Part shown: positions 18,610-27,859 of the stretch, piece after piece | How the letters are laid out: each line of letters begins with the position of its first letter | How positions within the stretch are numbered: the first letter of the stretch is position 1 | From: Capnocytophaga stomatis | Lineage (GTDB): Bacteria; Bacteroidota; Bacteroidia; Flavobacteriales; Flavobacteriaceae | DNA length: 64,000 nt | NCBI RefSeq assembly: GCF_002302635.1 | Contig: NZ_CP022387.1 | Location: 1 to 64,000 of the forward strand | Reading direction: 5' to 3' | Program-made: the position numbers and the translations under genes | The notes under the pieces: model-generated | Told to the model about the DNA's origin: nothing | Database searches by the model: none | The model's input: the letters and a program-made list of their open reading frames with translations, nothing else

Positions 18610-20196
18610 ATGAAAAAAAATCTACTATTAGCGATATTATCAGGATTTCTTTTGGCTCTTTCTTGGCCTACATACGGCTTTACAGCACTGATTTTCATCG
18701 CTTTTGTTCCGTTGCTGTTGGCAGAACAAAATATACGTAAAAATTATACGCAAACTAAAAGAAAAGTATTTATAATCAGTTATTTATCTTTTCTTATTTG
18801 GAACATTATTACTACGTGGTGGATATGGCATTCAACTAAGGGCGGAGCAGTTTTTGCAATTTTAGCAAATACATTACTGATGACCATCACATTTTTGCTT
18901 TATCACGTCGTTGCGAAAAGATTACCTCAAAAAATAGCATTTATTTTCCTGATTACGATATGGTTATCTTTTGAGAAATTTCATTTGACGTGGGATGTTT
19001 CGTGGCCTTGGCTCAATTTGGGAAATGTTTTTTCCGGAAAAATCACTTGGGTTCAATGGTATGAGTACACGGGAGCTTTTGGTGGTAGTTTATGGGTTTT
19101 ATTTATAAATATTCTGCTTTTTTCTTTTATTAAATCATATTTTGAGCTGAAAAACAGAAAAAATCTTGCAAAAGGCGTGGGAATTTCAGTTTTATGCTTT
19201 GCTGTACCCGTTTTGGTTTCTTATTTTATGTATATTAATTACAAAGAAAAAGAAAATCCTATCGATGTAATTGTTTTACAGCCAAATATTGACCCTTATT
19301 TTGAAAAATATCAGATTTCAAACCAAGACATAGCACAATTATTGGTAAATCTTTCCGAAAAATCATTAGACGAAAAAGTTAATTTCATCATTACTCCCGA
19401 AACAGTTTTTGCTGATAATGTTAAGTTTGAAAACTTACAAAATTCGTGGGAACTTTCCATTTTGCGTTCAATGGTGCTGAAATTTCCAAATTTGAACGTT
19501 GTTGGAGGCATTGCTATGATTGATTTTTTCAAAGAAAAATCCAAAATAACCGAGCAAAGCAATTATTTGGAAAGAGCTGACATTTGGTATAACGATTACA
19601 ATTCGGCTTTTTTGCTAAACAAAAATGACTCAATTCCTTTATATCACAAATCAAAATTGGTGGTTGGAGTTGAAAATTTTCCGTATCAAAGCGTTTTAAA
19701 GCCTATTTTGGGCGAAACTTTGATAGATTTGGGCGGAACAGTTGCCTTAAAAACTACTCAAGAGGAAAGAAGCGTCTTTTTTGGTGAAAAAACAGAAGGA
19801 AAAGCAGCTCCTATTATCTGTTATGAGTCGATTTATGGTGAATTTGTAACCGATTATATCAAAAACGGAGCTAATTTTTTGGCAATCCTGACAAACGATG
19901 CTTGGTGGAAGAACACACAAGGACACAAACAATTATTAAGTTATGCTCAATTGCGTGCCATTGAAACTCGCCGTAGTATTGCTCGAAGTGCCAATACCGG
20001 AATTTCTGCGTTTATCAATCAGCGGGGTGAAATTACCGATTCGCTGTCTTACGAAAAACAAGGAAGTTTGCGAAGCAACATCAATTTGAATGATAAAATA
20101 ACATTTTATGTAAAAATGGGAGATTATTTGGCTCGAATTTCACTATTTTTGAGTTTATTTATATTCTTGTATGCAATGGCAAGAAAACGTGATTAA
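18610..20196 (+). CDS. lnt: Apolipoprotein N-acyltransferase
   Basis: Adds the third acyl chain to the N-terminal cysteine of lipoproteins in the inner membrane. The N-terminal half has about six membrane segments. The C-terminal half is a nitrilase-like periplasmic domain with the catalytic triad Glu264 (ITPETVF), Lys347 (YHKSKLV) and Cys404 (IICYES), plus the NDAWW segment. A final membrane helix is near 505-525. The length of 528 residues is normal. Several lipoproteins in this window (32243, 35423, 55917, 59584) would be substrates. Confidence 0.96.
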   Translation: MKKNLLLAILSGFLLALSWPTYGFTALIFIAFVPLLLAEQNIRKNYTQTKRKVFIISYLSFLIWNIITTWWIWHSTKGGAVFAILANTLLMTITFLLYHVVAKRLPQKIAFIFLITIWLSFEKFHLTWDVSWPWLNLGNVFSGKITWVQWYEYTGAFGGSLWVLFINILLFSFIKSYFELKNRKNLAKGVGISVLCFAVPVLVSYFMYINYKEKENPIDVIVLQPNIDPYFEKYQISNQDIAQLLVNLSEKSLDEKVNFIITPETVFADNVKFENLQNSWELSILRSMVLKFPNLNVVGGIAMIDFFKEKSKITEQSNYLERADIWYNDYNSAFLLNKNDSIPLYHKSKLVVGVENFPYQSVLKPILGETLIDLGGTVALKTTQEERSVFFGEKTEGKAAPIICYESIYGEFVTDYIKNGANFLAILTNDAWWKNTQGHKQLLSYAQLRAIETRRSIARSANTGISAFINQRGEITDSLSYEKQGSLRSNINLNDKITFYVKMGDYLARISLFLSLFIFLYAMARKRD

Positions 20197-20214
20197 TGAA
20201 TATCTGGCAATTTT

Positions 20215-21156
20215 ATGAATAGAATTTTAAGTTTTTTACTAACCGTTTGTTTATGTACTTTGAATGCATATTCTCAGAAAAAAATGAAAATAGAAATACA
20301 GAAAATCAGTAATATAGAAGATTTTCCCAGTGGTTCGGGATTGGGAGCAAATGGGGAAAAATTATATGCAATTGGCGATGATAGTCCATTTTTATACGTC
20401 ATAGATTCAGATTTTCAGGTGGAAAATAGAATTTCGTTATTGGAAGCCTCTTCGGAAGATTTTAAAGGAAATCGTATTAAAAAGAAAATGAAACCCGACT
20501 TTGAAACTTTGGAAATGATTTCTGAAAATGAGCTTGTTATATTTGGTTCAGGTTCAAAGTCTCCACGACGTGACGTTTTTGTGCGAGTTTTACTAAATGA
20601 AATTCTAGATGTGGAAAGTTACTCAATAACAGAATTTTATGAGCATTTAAAAAGTTTTCCATTAGTAAAAGATATAGAACTCAATCTTGAGGCAAGTGCT
20701 TTTTCTGACGGATTTTTATATTTATTTAATAGAACGAATAACATTATCGTAAAATTTGATTATCAAGAATTTATCTCTTATTTAAAAACAGGAAATCTTC
20801 CTAAGATTGAGATAAATCAAGTGTCTCTCCCTCAAATTGAAGGAGTTGAAGCAGGTTTTTCAGGAGCTACATTTTCTGAGAAATCAAAAATTCTTTTTAC
20901 GGCTTCGGTTGAGGCTACTGATGATGCGTACAATGATGGAGAAATTATCGGGAGTTTGGTAGGAATAATCGATATTTCTGACTTTCAGAAGGCAAAAGTA
21001 ATTCGTTATAACTTTATCCCGAGTGAGAAACAACCCATAAAAGTGGAATCTGTTGCTATATTGCCTTCAAAATCAGGTCGTAATACGGAAGTTGCTTTTA
21101 TAACTGACGATGATAACGGAAATACAAAACTGATTAAGGCGGTTTTGAAAATGTGA
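20215..21156 (+). CDS. Secreted beta-propeller-like protein of unknown function
   Basis: A 313-residue protein with a signal peptide (MNRILSFLLTVCLCTLNAYS, cleavage near residue 20). It has a repeated strand pattern (LYAIGDDSPFLYVIDSDF, LYLFNRTNNIIVKFDY, AFITDDDNGNTKLIKAVL) like a beta-propeller or phytase-like fold. It may belong to the Bacteroidota DUF6929 group, which is a guess from overall look. It follows lnt by 18 bases and is probably cotranscribed. No catalytic residues can be assigned. Confidence 0.6.
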   Translation: MNRILSFLLTVCLCTLNAYSQKKMKIEIQKISNIEDFPSGSGLGANGEKLYAIGDDSPFLYVIDSDFQVENRISLLEASSEDFKGNRIKKKMKPDFETLEMISENELVIFGSGSKSPRRDVFVRVLLNEILDVESYSITEFYEHLKSFPLVKDIELNLEASAFSDGFLYLFNRTNNIIVKFDYQEFISYLKTGNLPKIEINQVSLPQIEGVEAGFSGATFSEKSKILFTASVEATDDAYNDGEIIGSLVGIIDISDFQKAKVIRYNFIPSEKQPIKVESVAILPSKSGRNTEVAFITDDDNGNTKLIKAVLKM

Positions 21157-21158
21157 TT

Positions 21159-21935
21159 TTATTGTAAATTACGTTCAAGTTTTCCGTAGAGCAAGTCCAA
21201 ATAATAGCGAGCTTCTTCCGTAAGGTTTTGATTTTCAAAATATTCTTTTTCAATGATGGGCAGCACAATTCTGGCAAGTTTAGGGCTTATTACCCAGTTT
21301 CTCACCTGATTGTTGAAGCTGGGATTTTCTGAAAAAGCATTCGAGTAATAACCTTCAGAATCAATATAATAGTACATCATTACTTCCAAATGTTTCAGAG
21401 CAATCGGGGAGGAGCTAAGCTCGTTTTCCCAAATTTCAAGTAAATGCTCGATTGGAAGTCCCGCTAAATCAAACATTAAAATATAATTCATCGCATCATC
21501 TCCTTGGCTTTGGTTGAAATTTGTCAGCACATATCTGATAAATTCCGCCGAAAAGCGTTTCATAAAATCCAATTCGGCTTGTCGCCAAGAACTTCTTTCA
21601 AAATGGCATTTATCCAAAATAAGTTCGGTGGAATGCCTTATCGTAGCGTCTTCCGCTAACAGTTCAAGTATCCGTGGCAAAAAATGCTTTATTTCATATC
21701 CCGATTCGTCATAATGTACCGCATCCAAATAATCATAAATGGCACAGGCAGAAAGCTCTGAAACAGGCGTTTGTAAAAGTTCTTGCATCCTTTCAGCTGA
21801 TACACAGCAAGGAGTACACACGCTCAATCGTCCATTAAGTTGATAGTCAAAAATATGATACGCTTCCTCTATAAGTAATTGTATATTCTTACTGGTTTTA
21901 GGTGTGTTCTTCTCAGGGCGTGTTTTTATTTTCAT
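21159..21935 (-). CDS. Hypothetical helical protein with a CxxCC motif
   Basis: I do not recognise this protein. The ATG at 21935 gives 258 residues; the frame is open for 17 more codons upstream with only a TTG start. It is soluble, rich in acidic and aromatic residues and predicted mostly helical, with no signal peptide. A cysteine cluster, CTPCC, lies near residues 41-45, and there are runs of bulky helices (ELLAEDATIRHSTELILDKC). It is convergent with the preceding gene, with 2 bases between the stop codons. A possible -7 element, TAATTTTG, is at 21970-21963 on the minus strand. Confidence 0.6.
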   Translation of the reverse strand: MKIKTRPEKNTPKTSKNIQLLIEEAYHIFDYQLNGRLSVCTPCCVSAERMQELLQTPVSELSACAIYDYLDAVHYDESGYEIKHFLPRILELLAEDATIRHSTELILDKCHFERSSWRQAELDFMKRFSAEFIRYVLTNFNQSQGDDAMNYILMFDLAGLPIEHLLEIWENELSSSPIALKHLEVMMYYYIDSEGYYSNAFSENPSFNNQVRNWVISPKLARIVLPIIEKEYFENQNLTEEARYYLDLLYGKLERNLQ

Positions 21936-22252
21936 CGGATTGATTATATTCTGATTACGGGACAAAATTACAACAACAATACGCAATCTTTTTACGTAGT
22001 TAGTTTTTTATTGAAATAAAAAGATTACTACTTTTATGAAGTACGGACAGACCTATTTTATTCTTCCGTAGGTTTATCAGCAAAAATCTTCTTCATTGGC
22101 ACTAAGTTTTTTATTCTGTGCGGAATTACACTTCGTATGTTCATAATCGCACTTATATTCTTCTTTTATTAAGTTGTATCTTTCTGACATATAAATATAT
22201 ACATTTTGGCATCTATATTGCTTACTAATGTTATATAAAAGTTAAATTCTGT
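21936..22252. other. Intergenic region upstream of the export operon
   Basis: 317 bases with the divergent promoters. The only coding hint is a 28-codon minus-strand frame (22144 to 22058, beginning MNIRSVIPHRIKNLVP), which I do not regard as established. No full-consensus promoter for the TolC-like gene was found. Confidence 0.3.
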
Positions 22253-23737
22253 ATGAAATATTATGTTTTTCTTTTGATTTTATGGCTTTTTCCAGCACGA
22301 TTTTATGCCCAGCAAGATACGCTTAAACTTACACTGACCAAAACCATAGAACTTGCACGCAAGCAATCACCACAAGCTGTATCGGCACGGCATCAGTACA
22401 GAGCGATGTATTGGAATTGGCGTTCCTTTAAGGCTGATTATCTGCCGAGTTTATCCTTTAACTCTTCCTCTTCGCTGAATCGTTCCATTAGTTCGATTAC
22501 CTTGCCCGATGGTAGCGACAGTTTCGTACACCGCAATCAACTTCTGAACGATAATTCGCTTACTATCAATCAGAATATAGCTCCGCTCGGTGGAAGTATT
22601 TATATGAAAACAGGCTTGCAAAGGCTTGACATTCTATCGGATAAGATAATTTCTTATAAATCTACACCTATTGTTTTGGGATATTCACAAAACTTGCTCG
22701 GGTACAATCATTTGAAATGGAACAGAAAAATAGAACCCATACGATACACACAAGCACAGAAGGAATTTCGTGAAACTTTGGAGCTTGTCGCAGCGACAGC
22801 CTCTTCCAAATTCTTTAAGTTGGCGATGGCTCAGAGTAATTGGGAATCAGCTTCATACAATTATGCTACTGCCGATACGCTTTACCGATATGCACAAGGA
22901 CGTTATAAAATAGGGACTATAACTGAGAATGAAATGCTTCAGCTTGAAATTAACTATCTTACCGAACAAACCAACAAGATGAATGCTCGCATTGAAATGG
23001 ATGATTACATACAGGATTTGCGAAGCTTTCTGGGAATCACTGAACAGACTAAAATTGTGGTAGAAATAGCTTCAAACCTGCCGGAATTTCTGGTTTCGGA
23101 ACAAGAAGCTTTAACTTTGGCTCGGCAAAATAGTCCTGAGATAGAAAATTTTAAGTTAAGAAAGTTAGAAAGTGAAAGTTCTGTTGCGAAAGCACGTTCA
23201 TCACACGGTATGAAAGCCGATTTATATTTAGAATTTGGACTAACACAAACGCATAAAGAACTAAAAGGGGCATATCGTAGTCCGCTTGACCAACAGTTAG
23301 TTAGCCTGGGGATTCGGATACCGATTTTGGATTGGGGCGTAGGAAAGGGCAGGGTAGAGGTAGCTAAAAGTAACTATGAAAAAACACTTACCGACATTAA
23401 GCAAGCACAAACTGATTTCGATGCTAATATTGTGAAGTTAGTAAAACAATTTAATTTACAGGCTAATAAAGTGCATATCGCTCAAAAAACGTCGGAAAGA
23501 GCAAAGAAACGAAATGAGGTTGCTTACCGATTGTATTTACTGGGAAAGTCGAACATATTGGATTTGAATTCGGCAGTGGCAGAAAAAGACCGCTTACAAC
23601 GTAGTTTTATTCTTGAATTGCAAAATTATTGGAGTATGTACTACACTTTGCGAAGCATCACAGGTTGGGATTTTCAAAAGAATACTGAAATTCCGTTAGA
23701 AAAACCAATGATTAATAATTCTTACAATGATTTTTAA
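22253..23737 (+). CDS. TolC-family outer-membrane efflux channel
   Basis: A 494-residue outer-membrane protein with a signal peptide (MKYYVFLLILWLFPARFYAQ). It shows the duplicated helical-hairpin architecture of TolC/OprM proteins, with long amphipathic heptad-like stretches around 160-265 and 280-450. The repeated LTLTKTIELARKQSP and ALTLARQNSPEI segments begin the two halves. It supplies the outer-membrane exit of the export system encoded by the next four genes. The first downstream permease is separated from it by a 303-base gap filled by tandem repeats. Confidence 0.9.
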   Translation: MKYYVFLLILWLFPARFYAQQDTLKLTLTKTIELARKQSPQAVSARHQYRAMYWNWRSFKADYLPSLSFNSSSSLNRSISSITLPDGSDSFVHRNQLLNDNSLTINQNIAPLGGSIYMKTGLQRLDILSDKIISYKSTPIVLGYSQNLLGYNHLKWNRKIEPIRYTQAQKEFRETLELVAATASSKFFKLAMAQSNWESASYNYATADTLYRYAQGRYKIGTITENEMLQLEINYLTEQTNKMNARIEMDDYIQDLRSFLGITEQTKIVVEIASNLPEFLVSEQEALTLARQNSPEIENFKLRKLESESSVAKARSSHGMKADLYLEFGLTQTHKELKGAYRSPLDQQLVSLGIRIPILDWGVGKGRVEVAKSNYEKTLTDIKQAQTDFDANIVKLVKQFNLQANKVHIAQKTSERAKKRNEVAYRLYLLGKSNILDLNSAVAEKDRLQRSFILELQNYWSMYYTLRSITGWDFQKNTEIPLEKPMINNSYNDF

Positions 23738-23739
23738 AA

Positions 23740-23944
23740 CAGGAAAATATCAGCACTGAGGAATTAATAAAATTCTGCAACAGGAAAGTATCAGCAATGA
23801 GGGATTGATAAAATTCTGCATCAGGAAAATGTTAGCACTAAGAGATTGATAAAATTCTGTATCAGGAAAGTATCAGCACTGAGGGATTGATAAAATTCTG
23901 CATCAGGAAAATATTAGCACTGAAGGATTAATAAAATTCTGTTT
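23740..23944 (+). repeat. Five tandem copies of a 41-bp unit with internal hairpin
   Basis: Copies are at 23740-23780, 23781-23821, 23822-23862, 23863-23903 and 23904-23944, each exactly 41 bases. Every copy begins CAGGAAA and contains AGCA followed later by ATAAAATTCTG. The period is not a multiple of three, and stops occur in all frames, so it is not coding. In each unit bases 9-13 can pair with 26-30 (TATCA with TGATA). The pairing is kept in four of five copies, through G-U pairs in copy 3 and a C-to-T plus G-to-A double change in copy 5. Confidence 0.95.
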
Positions 23945-24040
23945 GAAAAAATATGATAAACAGAATTAAACATATTAATTTGTAACGAGAAAAAGACAAA
24001 AATTTATATATTAAGAATAAAAACCAAAAAGATTTTAATT

Positions 24041-26368
24041 ATGTTATCACATTATTTGAAAATTACCGTTCGGAATATATTGAAACACAAGTTTCGCTAT
24101 TTGCTAACCACTTTAGGAATTGCCGTGGGGATTACGGTATTTGCTATTTTTCAATTTGCAATTGATATACTCAATGAATTTGAACATAATCTCCCTAAAG
24201 ATAAACAATTATATACTTTGTCTGTAAACTTTAAAGAACAAGGGAGCAATTCGGAAGCAAGTTACTTATTAACTCCTTATTTGGTTTTGGAAAGGCTGAA
24301 AGAAGAGCATTTACCTGAAATTCAAACAATAGCCAGCTATGAGAATGTTGAGTTAGATGTTTATGCTTGTCCTGAGCATAAGCAAGAATGGATGTTTAGT
24401 GGGGCAAATCGGTTTGCAAGTAAGGAATTTTTTGATTTGATTGGAGCTAAATTTATTTCGGGGGGAGTATCTCGATGGGAGCATCAACCTTCGGTAGTTT
24501 TAACAGATTATTTTGCTAAAAAACTCTTCGGAACTACCAATGTGGTGGGTAACAGCATTGAAATACATAATAGTGTTTACCAGAGAACCTTTACGATTGC
24601 GGGAGTAATAAAACCGCTAAATCTCCCAAGATATAATGCGGAAATATTCAGCTCTGAAAGTTTATTCGAAAGAAAAGAGGGAGGAGTGCTTGTAACGCTC
24701 TCAAAAGATGCATCCGTAGAGGAGTTAAACAAAGTACTAAAACACCGTACATCAAATTACCAATTCCTTGAACGAGAAAATGTGGAGTACTCTTATGTTG
24801 AGTTACAAGAAGCAGAAATTGGAAAAAATCTTCCCACTCCTTTGTATGTGGTTCTAAGCTTTTTGGCTTCGATTGTTCTCATAATTGCATTGTTCAACTT
24901 CTTTAATTTACTTGTTAATTCAATTCAGGCTCGCATCAGGCAGTTTACGTTACGGAGAATTGTAGGTGCAAATCGTTGGACGTTTATGTTAATGCTTTTC
25001 TGTGAGATAATTCCAATACTCTTAGGAGCAACACTTATAAGTTATCTGCTTACAGAAATATTTATTCATTGGCTGTTATCTTCTCAAATTATCCTCAAAA
25101 ACGAGTACAATAAAGTAGCATCTATTTTACCCATACTGTATGATTATCCTTGGCAAATTGCTTTATATACTTTCCTTTTGTGTATTGTGGTGGCTTTTTT
25201 ACTTACAAATTACATCCAAAAGATAGTTTTAACACAAGGAATACGTGGAAAACTACTTAAGGGAAGTAAAAACTATATGCGTAATGGTCTTATTTTCTTT
25301 CAGTTATTATTTACATTGATTGTATTTACAGTGTTTTATACTTTATTTGGATTTCTTTTTTCACAAATTAAAGATACTCACGAAACTTTATCAAAAGAAC
25401 AAACTCAATCCGTTTTTTCTGTGTCTCTGTCAGAACTGAAATTAAGAACCAATCAAGAAGAAATCATTTCACGCATCAGAGGAATTGCAGGCGTAGAAGG
25501 TATTTTAAGCATTACTGGCGAAAATAATTTTTCGTTCCCTAGTTTCATAAACTATGATAAAAATATGGGAGTTGAAGCTTTTGTATTCATATTATCAGAA
25601 GATTATAGTCAGTTTATGGAGATGAAAGAGCCGTTACCTCGCAAATCGTTGGCTCCTAATGAAGCGATAGTAAATCAAAAATTAGCGGACAAACTTAATT
25701 CATTAGGCAAATCCGAAATTTCAATATATGGAGTTACGCATAAAGTAGTAGGCTCTGTGAGTAACATTCCTTATTCTAAAACAGATTCATATGCGGTTTT
25801 AGCTTCGGCAGATGTGCTTGGTAGAGGAAATTATTTAGTAAAAAGCAATGTTGCACAAGCAGAAAACGTTAAAACTGAAATCCTGAAGATAATCAGAGAA
25901 TATTTACCTGCTACAATTCCTTATCGTATGGGTACAATGTATGAGCAAATTAACTATACCAATACCATTGCTAATAGAATTGTTGGTGGAATTTCCATAC
26001 TTGCCGTAATGAGCTTGATTCTGACTTTGTTAGGGATATACACTGCTGTAAATGCAGATATTACACGCCGAAGAAAAGAAATAGCTATCCGAAAAATTAA
26101 TGGAGCTACCTATCGCGATATCCTTTGGAAACACTTAAGATTATATATCATAATGCTTTTGATTATTCTGATATTGAGCATTCCGGTAAACATTTTTGCC
26201 TTGTCAGGTTTGGAACTTACAGTGTTTTTTGATAATTTTTCACTTATGGTGATAATTTCTTGTCTTTCAACGTGGAGCGTTTTGGTAATATTCATTCTAT
26301 TAACAATTTACCGCCTCATACACAAAGCGTGCAGTGAAAATCCTATAAATGTTATCAAATCAGAATAA
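24041..26368 (+). CDS. ABC transporter permease, FtsX/MacB type (first)
   Basis: A 775-residue inner-membrane protein with two FtsX-type units, each with a large periplasmic (MacB-PCD-like) domain. It has an N-terminal anchor near 18-40, a helix group at about 275-400, an internal membrane segment near 410-440 and a C-terminal group at about 650-765. The conserved coupling segment RRRKEIAIRKINGAT is near 675-689. Such proteins transmit force from a cytoplasmic ATPase to periplasmic partners rather than moving substrate across the inner membrane. It is related to the second permease at 27860 (both start ML-HYLK). The substrate is unknown, perhaps a peptide, antibiotic or lipid. Confidence 0.88.
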   Translation: MLSHYLKITVRNILKHKFRYLLTTLGIAVGITVFAIFQFAIDILNEFEHNLPKDKQLYTLSVNFKEQGSNSEASYLLTPYLVLERLKEEHLPEIQTIASYENVELDVYACPEHKQEWMFSGANRFASKEFFDLIGAKFISGGVSRWEHQPSVVLTDYFAKKLFGTTNVVGNSIEIHNSVYQRTFTIAGVIKPLNLPRYNAEIFSSESLFERKEGGVLVTLSKDASVEELNKVLKHRTSNYQFLERENVEYSYVELQEAEIGKNLPTPLYVVLSFLASIVLIIALFNFFNLLVNSIQARIRQFTLRRIVGANRWTFMLMLFCEIIPILLGATLISYLLTEIFIHWLLSSQIILKNEYNKVASILPILYDYPWQIALYTFLLCIVVAFLLTNYIQKIVLTQGIRGKLLKGSKNYMRNGLIFFQLLFTLIVFTVFYTLFGFLFSQIKDTHETLSKEQTQSVFSVSLSELKLRTNQEEIISRIRGIAGVEGILSITGENNFSFPSFINYDKNMGVEAFVFILSEDYSQFMEMKEPLPRKSLAPNEAIVNQKLADKLNSLGKSEISIYGVTHKVVGSVSNIPYSKTDSYAVLASADVLGRGNYLVKSNVAQAENVKTEILKIIREYLPATIPYRMGTMYEQINYTNTIANRIVGGISILAVMSLILTLLGIYTAVNADITRRRKEIAIRKINGATYRDILWKHLRLYIIMLLIILILSIPVNIFALSGLELTVFFDNFSLMVIISCLSTWSVLVIFILLTIYRLIHKACSENPINVIKSE

Positions 26369-26427
26369 TTTTGAAATTTTAAAAAGATATAAATATTGTT
26401 TTCTAAAAAACTATAAAAAACACCATT

Positions 26428-27726
26428 ATGGAAAAACACAATAACTATCACGAATCACGAGATTCCAATATGGACAAAAAGCTTCCTCCTAAAACATTCA
26501 TTCAGAAGTACAAATATCACTTGATTTCAGGTTTTGCTTTTGCGGTTTTTCTGGCGTATATTTTTATAAATATTTTGGACGGAAGAAAACTCCGTGTGGA
26601 TAACGACAAAATACAAATAGCAGAAGTTACCGAAGCTCCCTTTCTGGATTACGTGGATACGGAAGGAAACGTACAGCCCATTATGACCATAAAAATCAAT
26701 GCGTTGGAAATGGGAACAGTAGCCCGAATTGTAGCCGAAGAAGGAACAAATATACGAAAAGGAGATACAATTTTGGTTCTTCAAAATCCTGAATTGAATC
26801 GCATTATTGAGGAACAGGAAAGCGAATGGGAAAAACAGCGGATTATCTATCAGGAAAAGAAAATTGAAATGGAACAAAAAAGTATTTTGCTTCAGCAGCA
26901 AACCCTGCAAGCTCGTTACGAATTGAATCGCCTTGGCAAGGACTTCAATTTAGGAGAAGAAGAATTCAAAATGGGCATCAAGAGCAAAGCACAGCTTGAA
27001 GTACAACGTGAAGAGTTCAACTATAAGACCAAAAGCACCGCCCTGCAACTCGAGAGCCTAAAACAAGACAGTGCATCGACAAAATTACGCTACGAGCTTA
27101 TGAATAATGATTTACAACGTGCCAGAAAACAAAATCAGCATATCAGGAACCGTATGGAAAGCCTCGTAGTTCGTGCTCCCATTGATGGGCAATTGAGTTT
27201 CCTCAATGTAACTTTAGGGCAGCGTGTAGGGCAATCGGAAAGTGTTGGAGAAATTAAGGTTATCGACAATTTTAAAATCAAAACACGATTAAGTGAATAC
27301 TATATCGACAGAATTACTTCCGGATTGCCTGCTTCCATTACTTATCAGGGTAAAAAGTATCCCCTACGAGTATCCAAAGTTATTCCGGAGGTAAAAGACA
27401 GGCAGTTTGAGGTGGATTTAGTTTTCACAGGCGAAAAACCTGACAATGTACGCATCGGGAAAAGTTTTCGGCTTCAGATAGAACTCGGGCAGCCCGAAAC
27501 TGCTTTGATTATCCCTCGAGGGGATTTCTTCCAGACTACCGGAGGTCAGTGGCTCTTCAAAATGAATCCTTCAGGAGATAAAGCAACTCGAATTCCCGTT
27601 AGCATCGGAAGGCAAAATCCCTCTCAATATGAAATTATCAGCGGATTGCAAAAAGGAGACCGTGTTATCATTTCAGGTTATGGAACTTTTGGAGAAGCTG
27701 AGACTATTCAAATTGAAAAGAAGTAA
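26428..27726 (+). CDS. HlyD/MacA-type periplasmic adaptor subunit
   Basis: A 432-residue membrane-fusion protein that links the inner-membrane permeases to the TolC-like channel. A single N-terminal membrane helix is near 33-52, followed by a lipoyl-like half (ALEMGTVARIVAEEGTNIRKGD near 91-112), a long coiled coil rich in Glu, Gln and Lys (about 130-250), the second lipoyl half (VVRAPIDGQLSFLNVTLGQR near 248-267) and a beta-barrel C-terminal part ending in ISGLQKGDRVIISGYG. It lies 59 bases after the first permease. An in-frame ATG at codon 15 is an alternative start. Confidence 0.9.
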   Translation: MEKHNNYHESRDSNMDKKLPPKTFIQKYKYHLISGFAFAVFLAYIFINILDGRKLRVDNDKIQIAEVTEAPFLDYVDTEGNVQPIMTIKINALEMGTVARIVAEEGTNIRKGDTILVLQNPELNRIIEEQESEWEKQRIIYQEKKIEMEQKSILLQQQTLQARYELNRLGKDFNLGEEEFKMGIKSKAQLEVQREEFNYKTKSTALQLESLKQDSASTKLRYELMNNDLQRARKQNQHIRNRMESLVVRAPIDGQLSFLNVTLGQRVGQSESVGEIKVIDNFKIKTRLSEYYIDRITSGLPASITYQGKKYPLRVSKVIPEVKDRQFEVDLVFTGEKPDNVRIGKSFRLQIELGQPETALIIPRGDFFQTTGGQWLFKMNPSGDKATRIPVSIGRQNPSQYEIISGLQKGDRVIISGYGTFGEAETIQIEKK

Positions 27727-27859
27727 AAAGGAAATTCGTTTGTAGATAATTTTTTTAATTTTAGTTCAAAAGGAAGTTTGATTATATTAAATTAAATTAC
27801 AACAAACCAAAAAGGAAATTTAACTAACATAAAATAAATAGTAATAAACACAAAATTAT

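Noticed and set aside
22058-22144. 28-codon minus-strand ORF starting MNIRSVIPHRIKNLVP
   Set aside because: Too short to separate from chance, no ribosome binding site or full promoter seen, and no neighbour that suggests a leader-peptide role. Mentioned only in the gap description.
23740-23944. CRISPR array
   Set aside because: The copies are contiguous without unique spacers, vary among themselves, and no cas genes are nearby.
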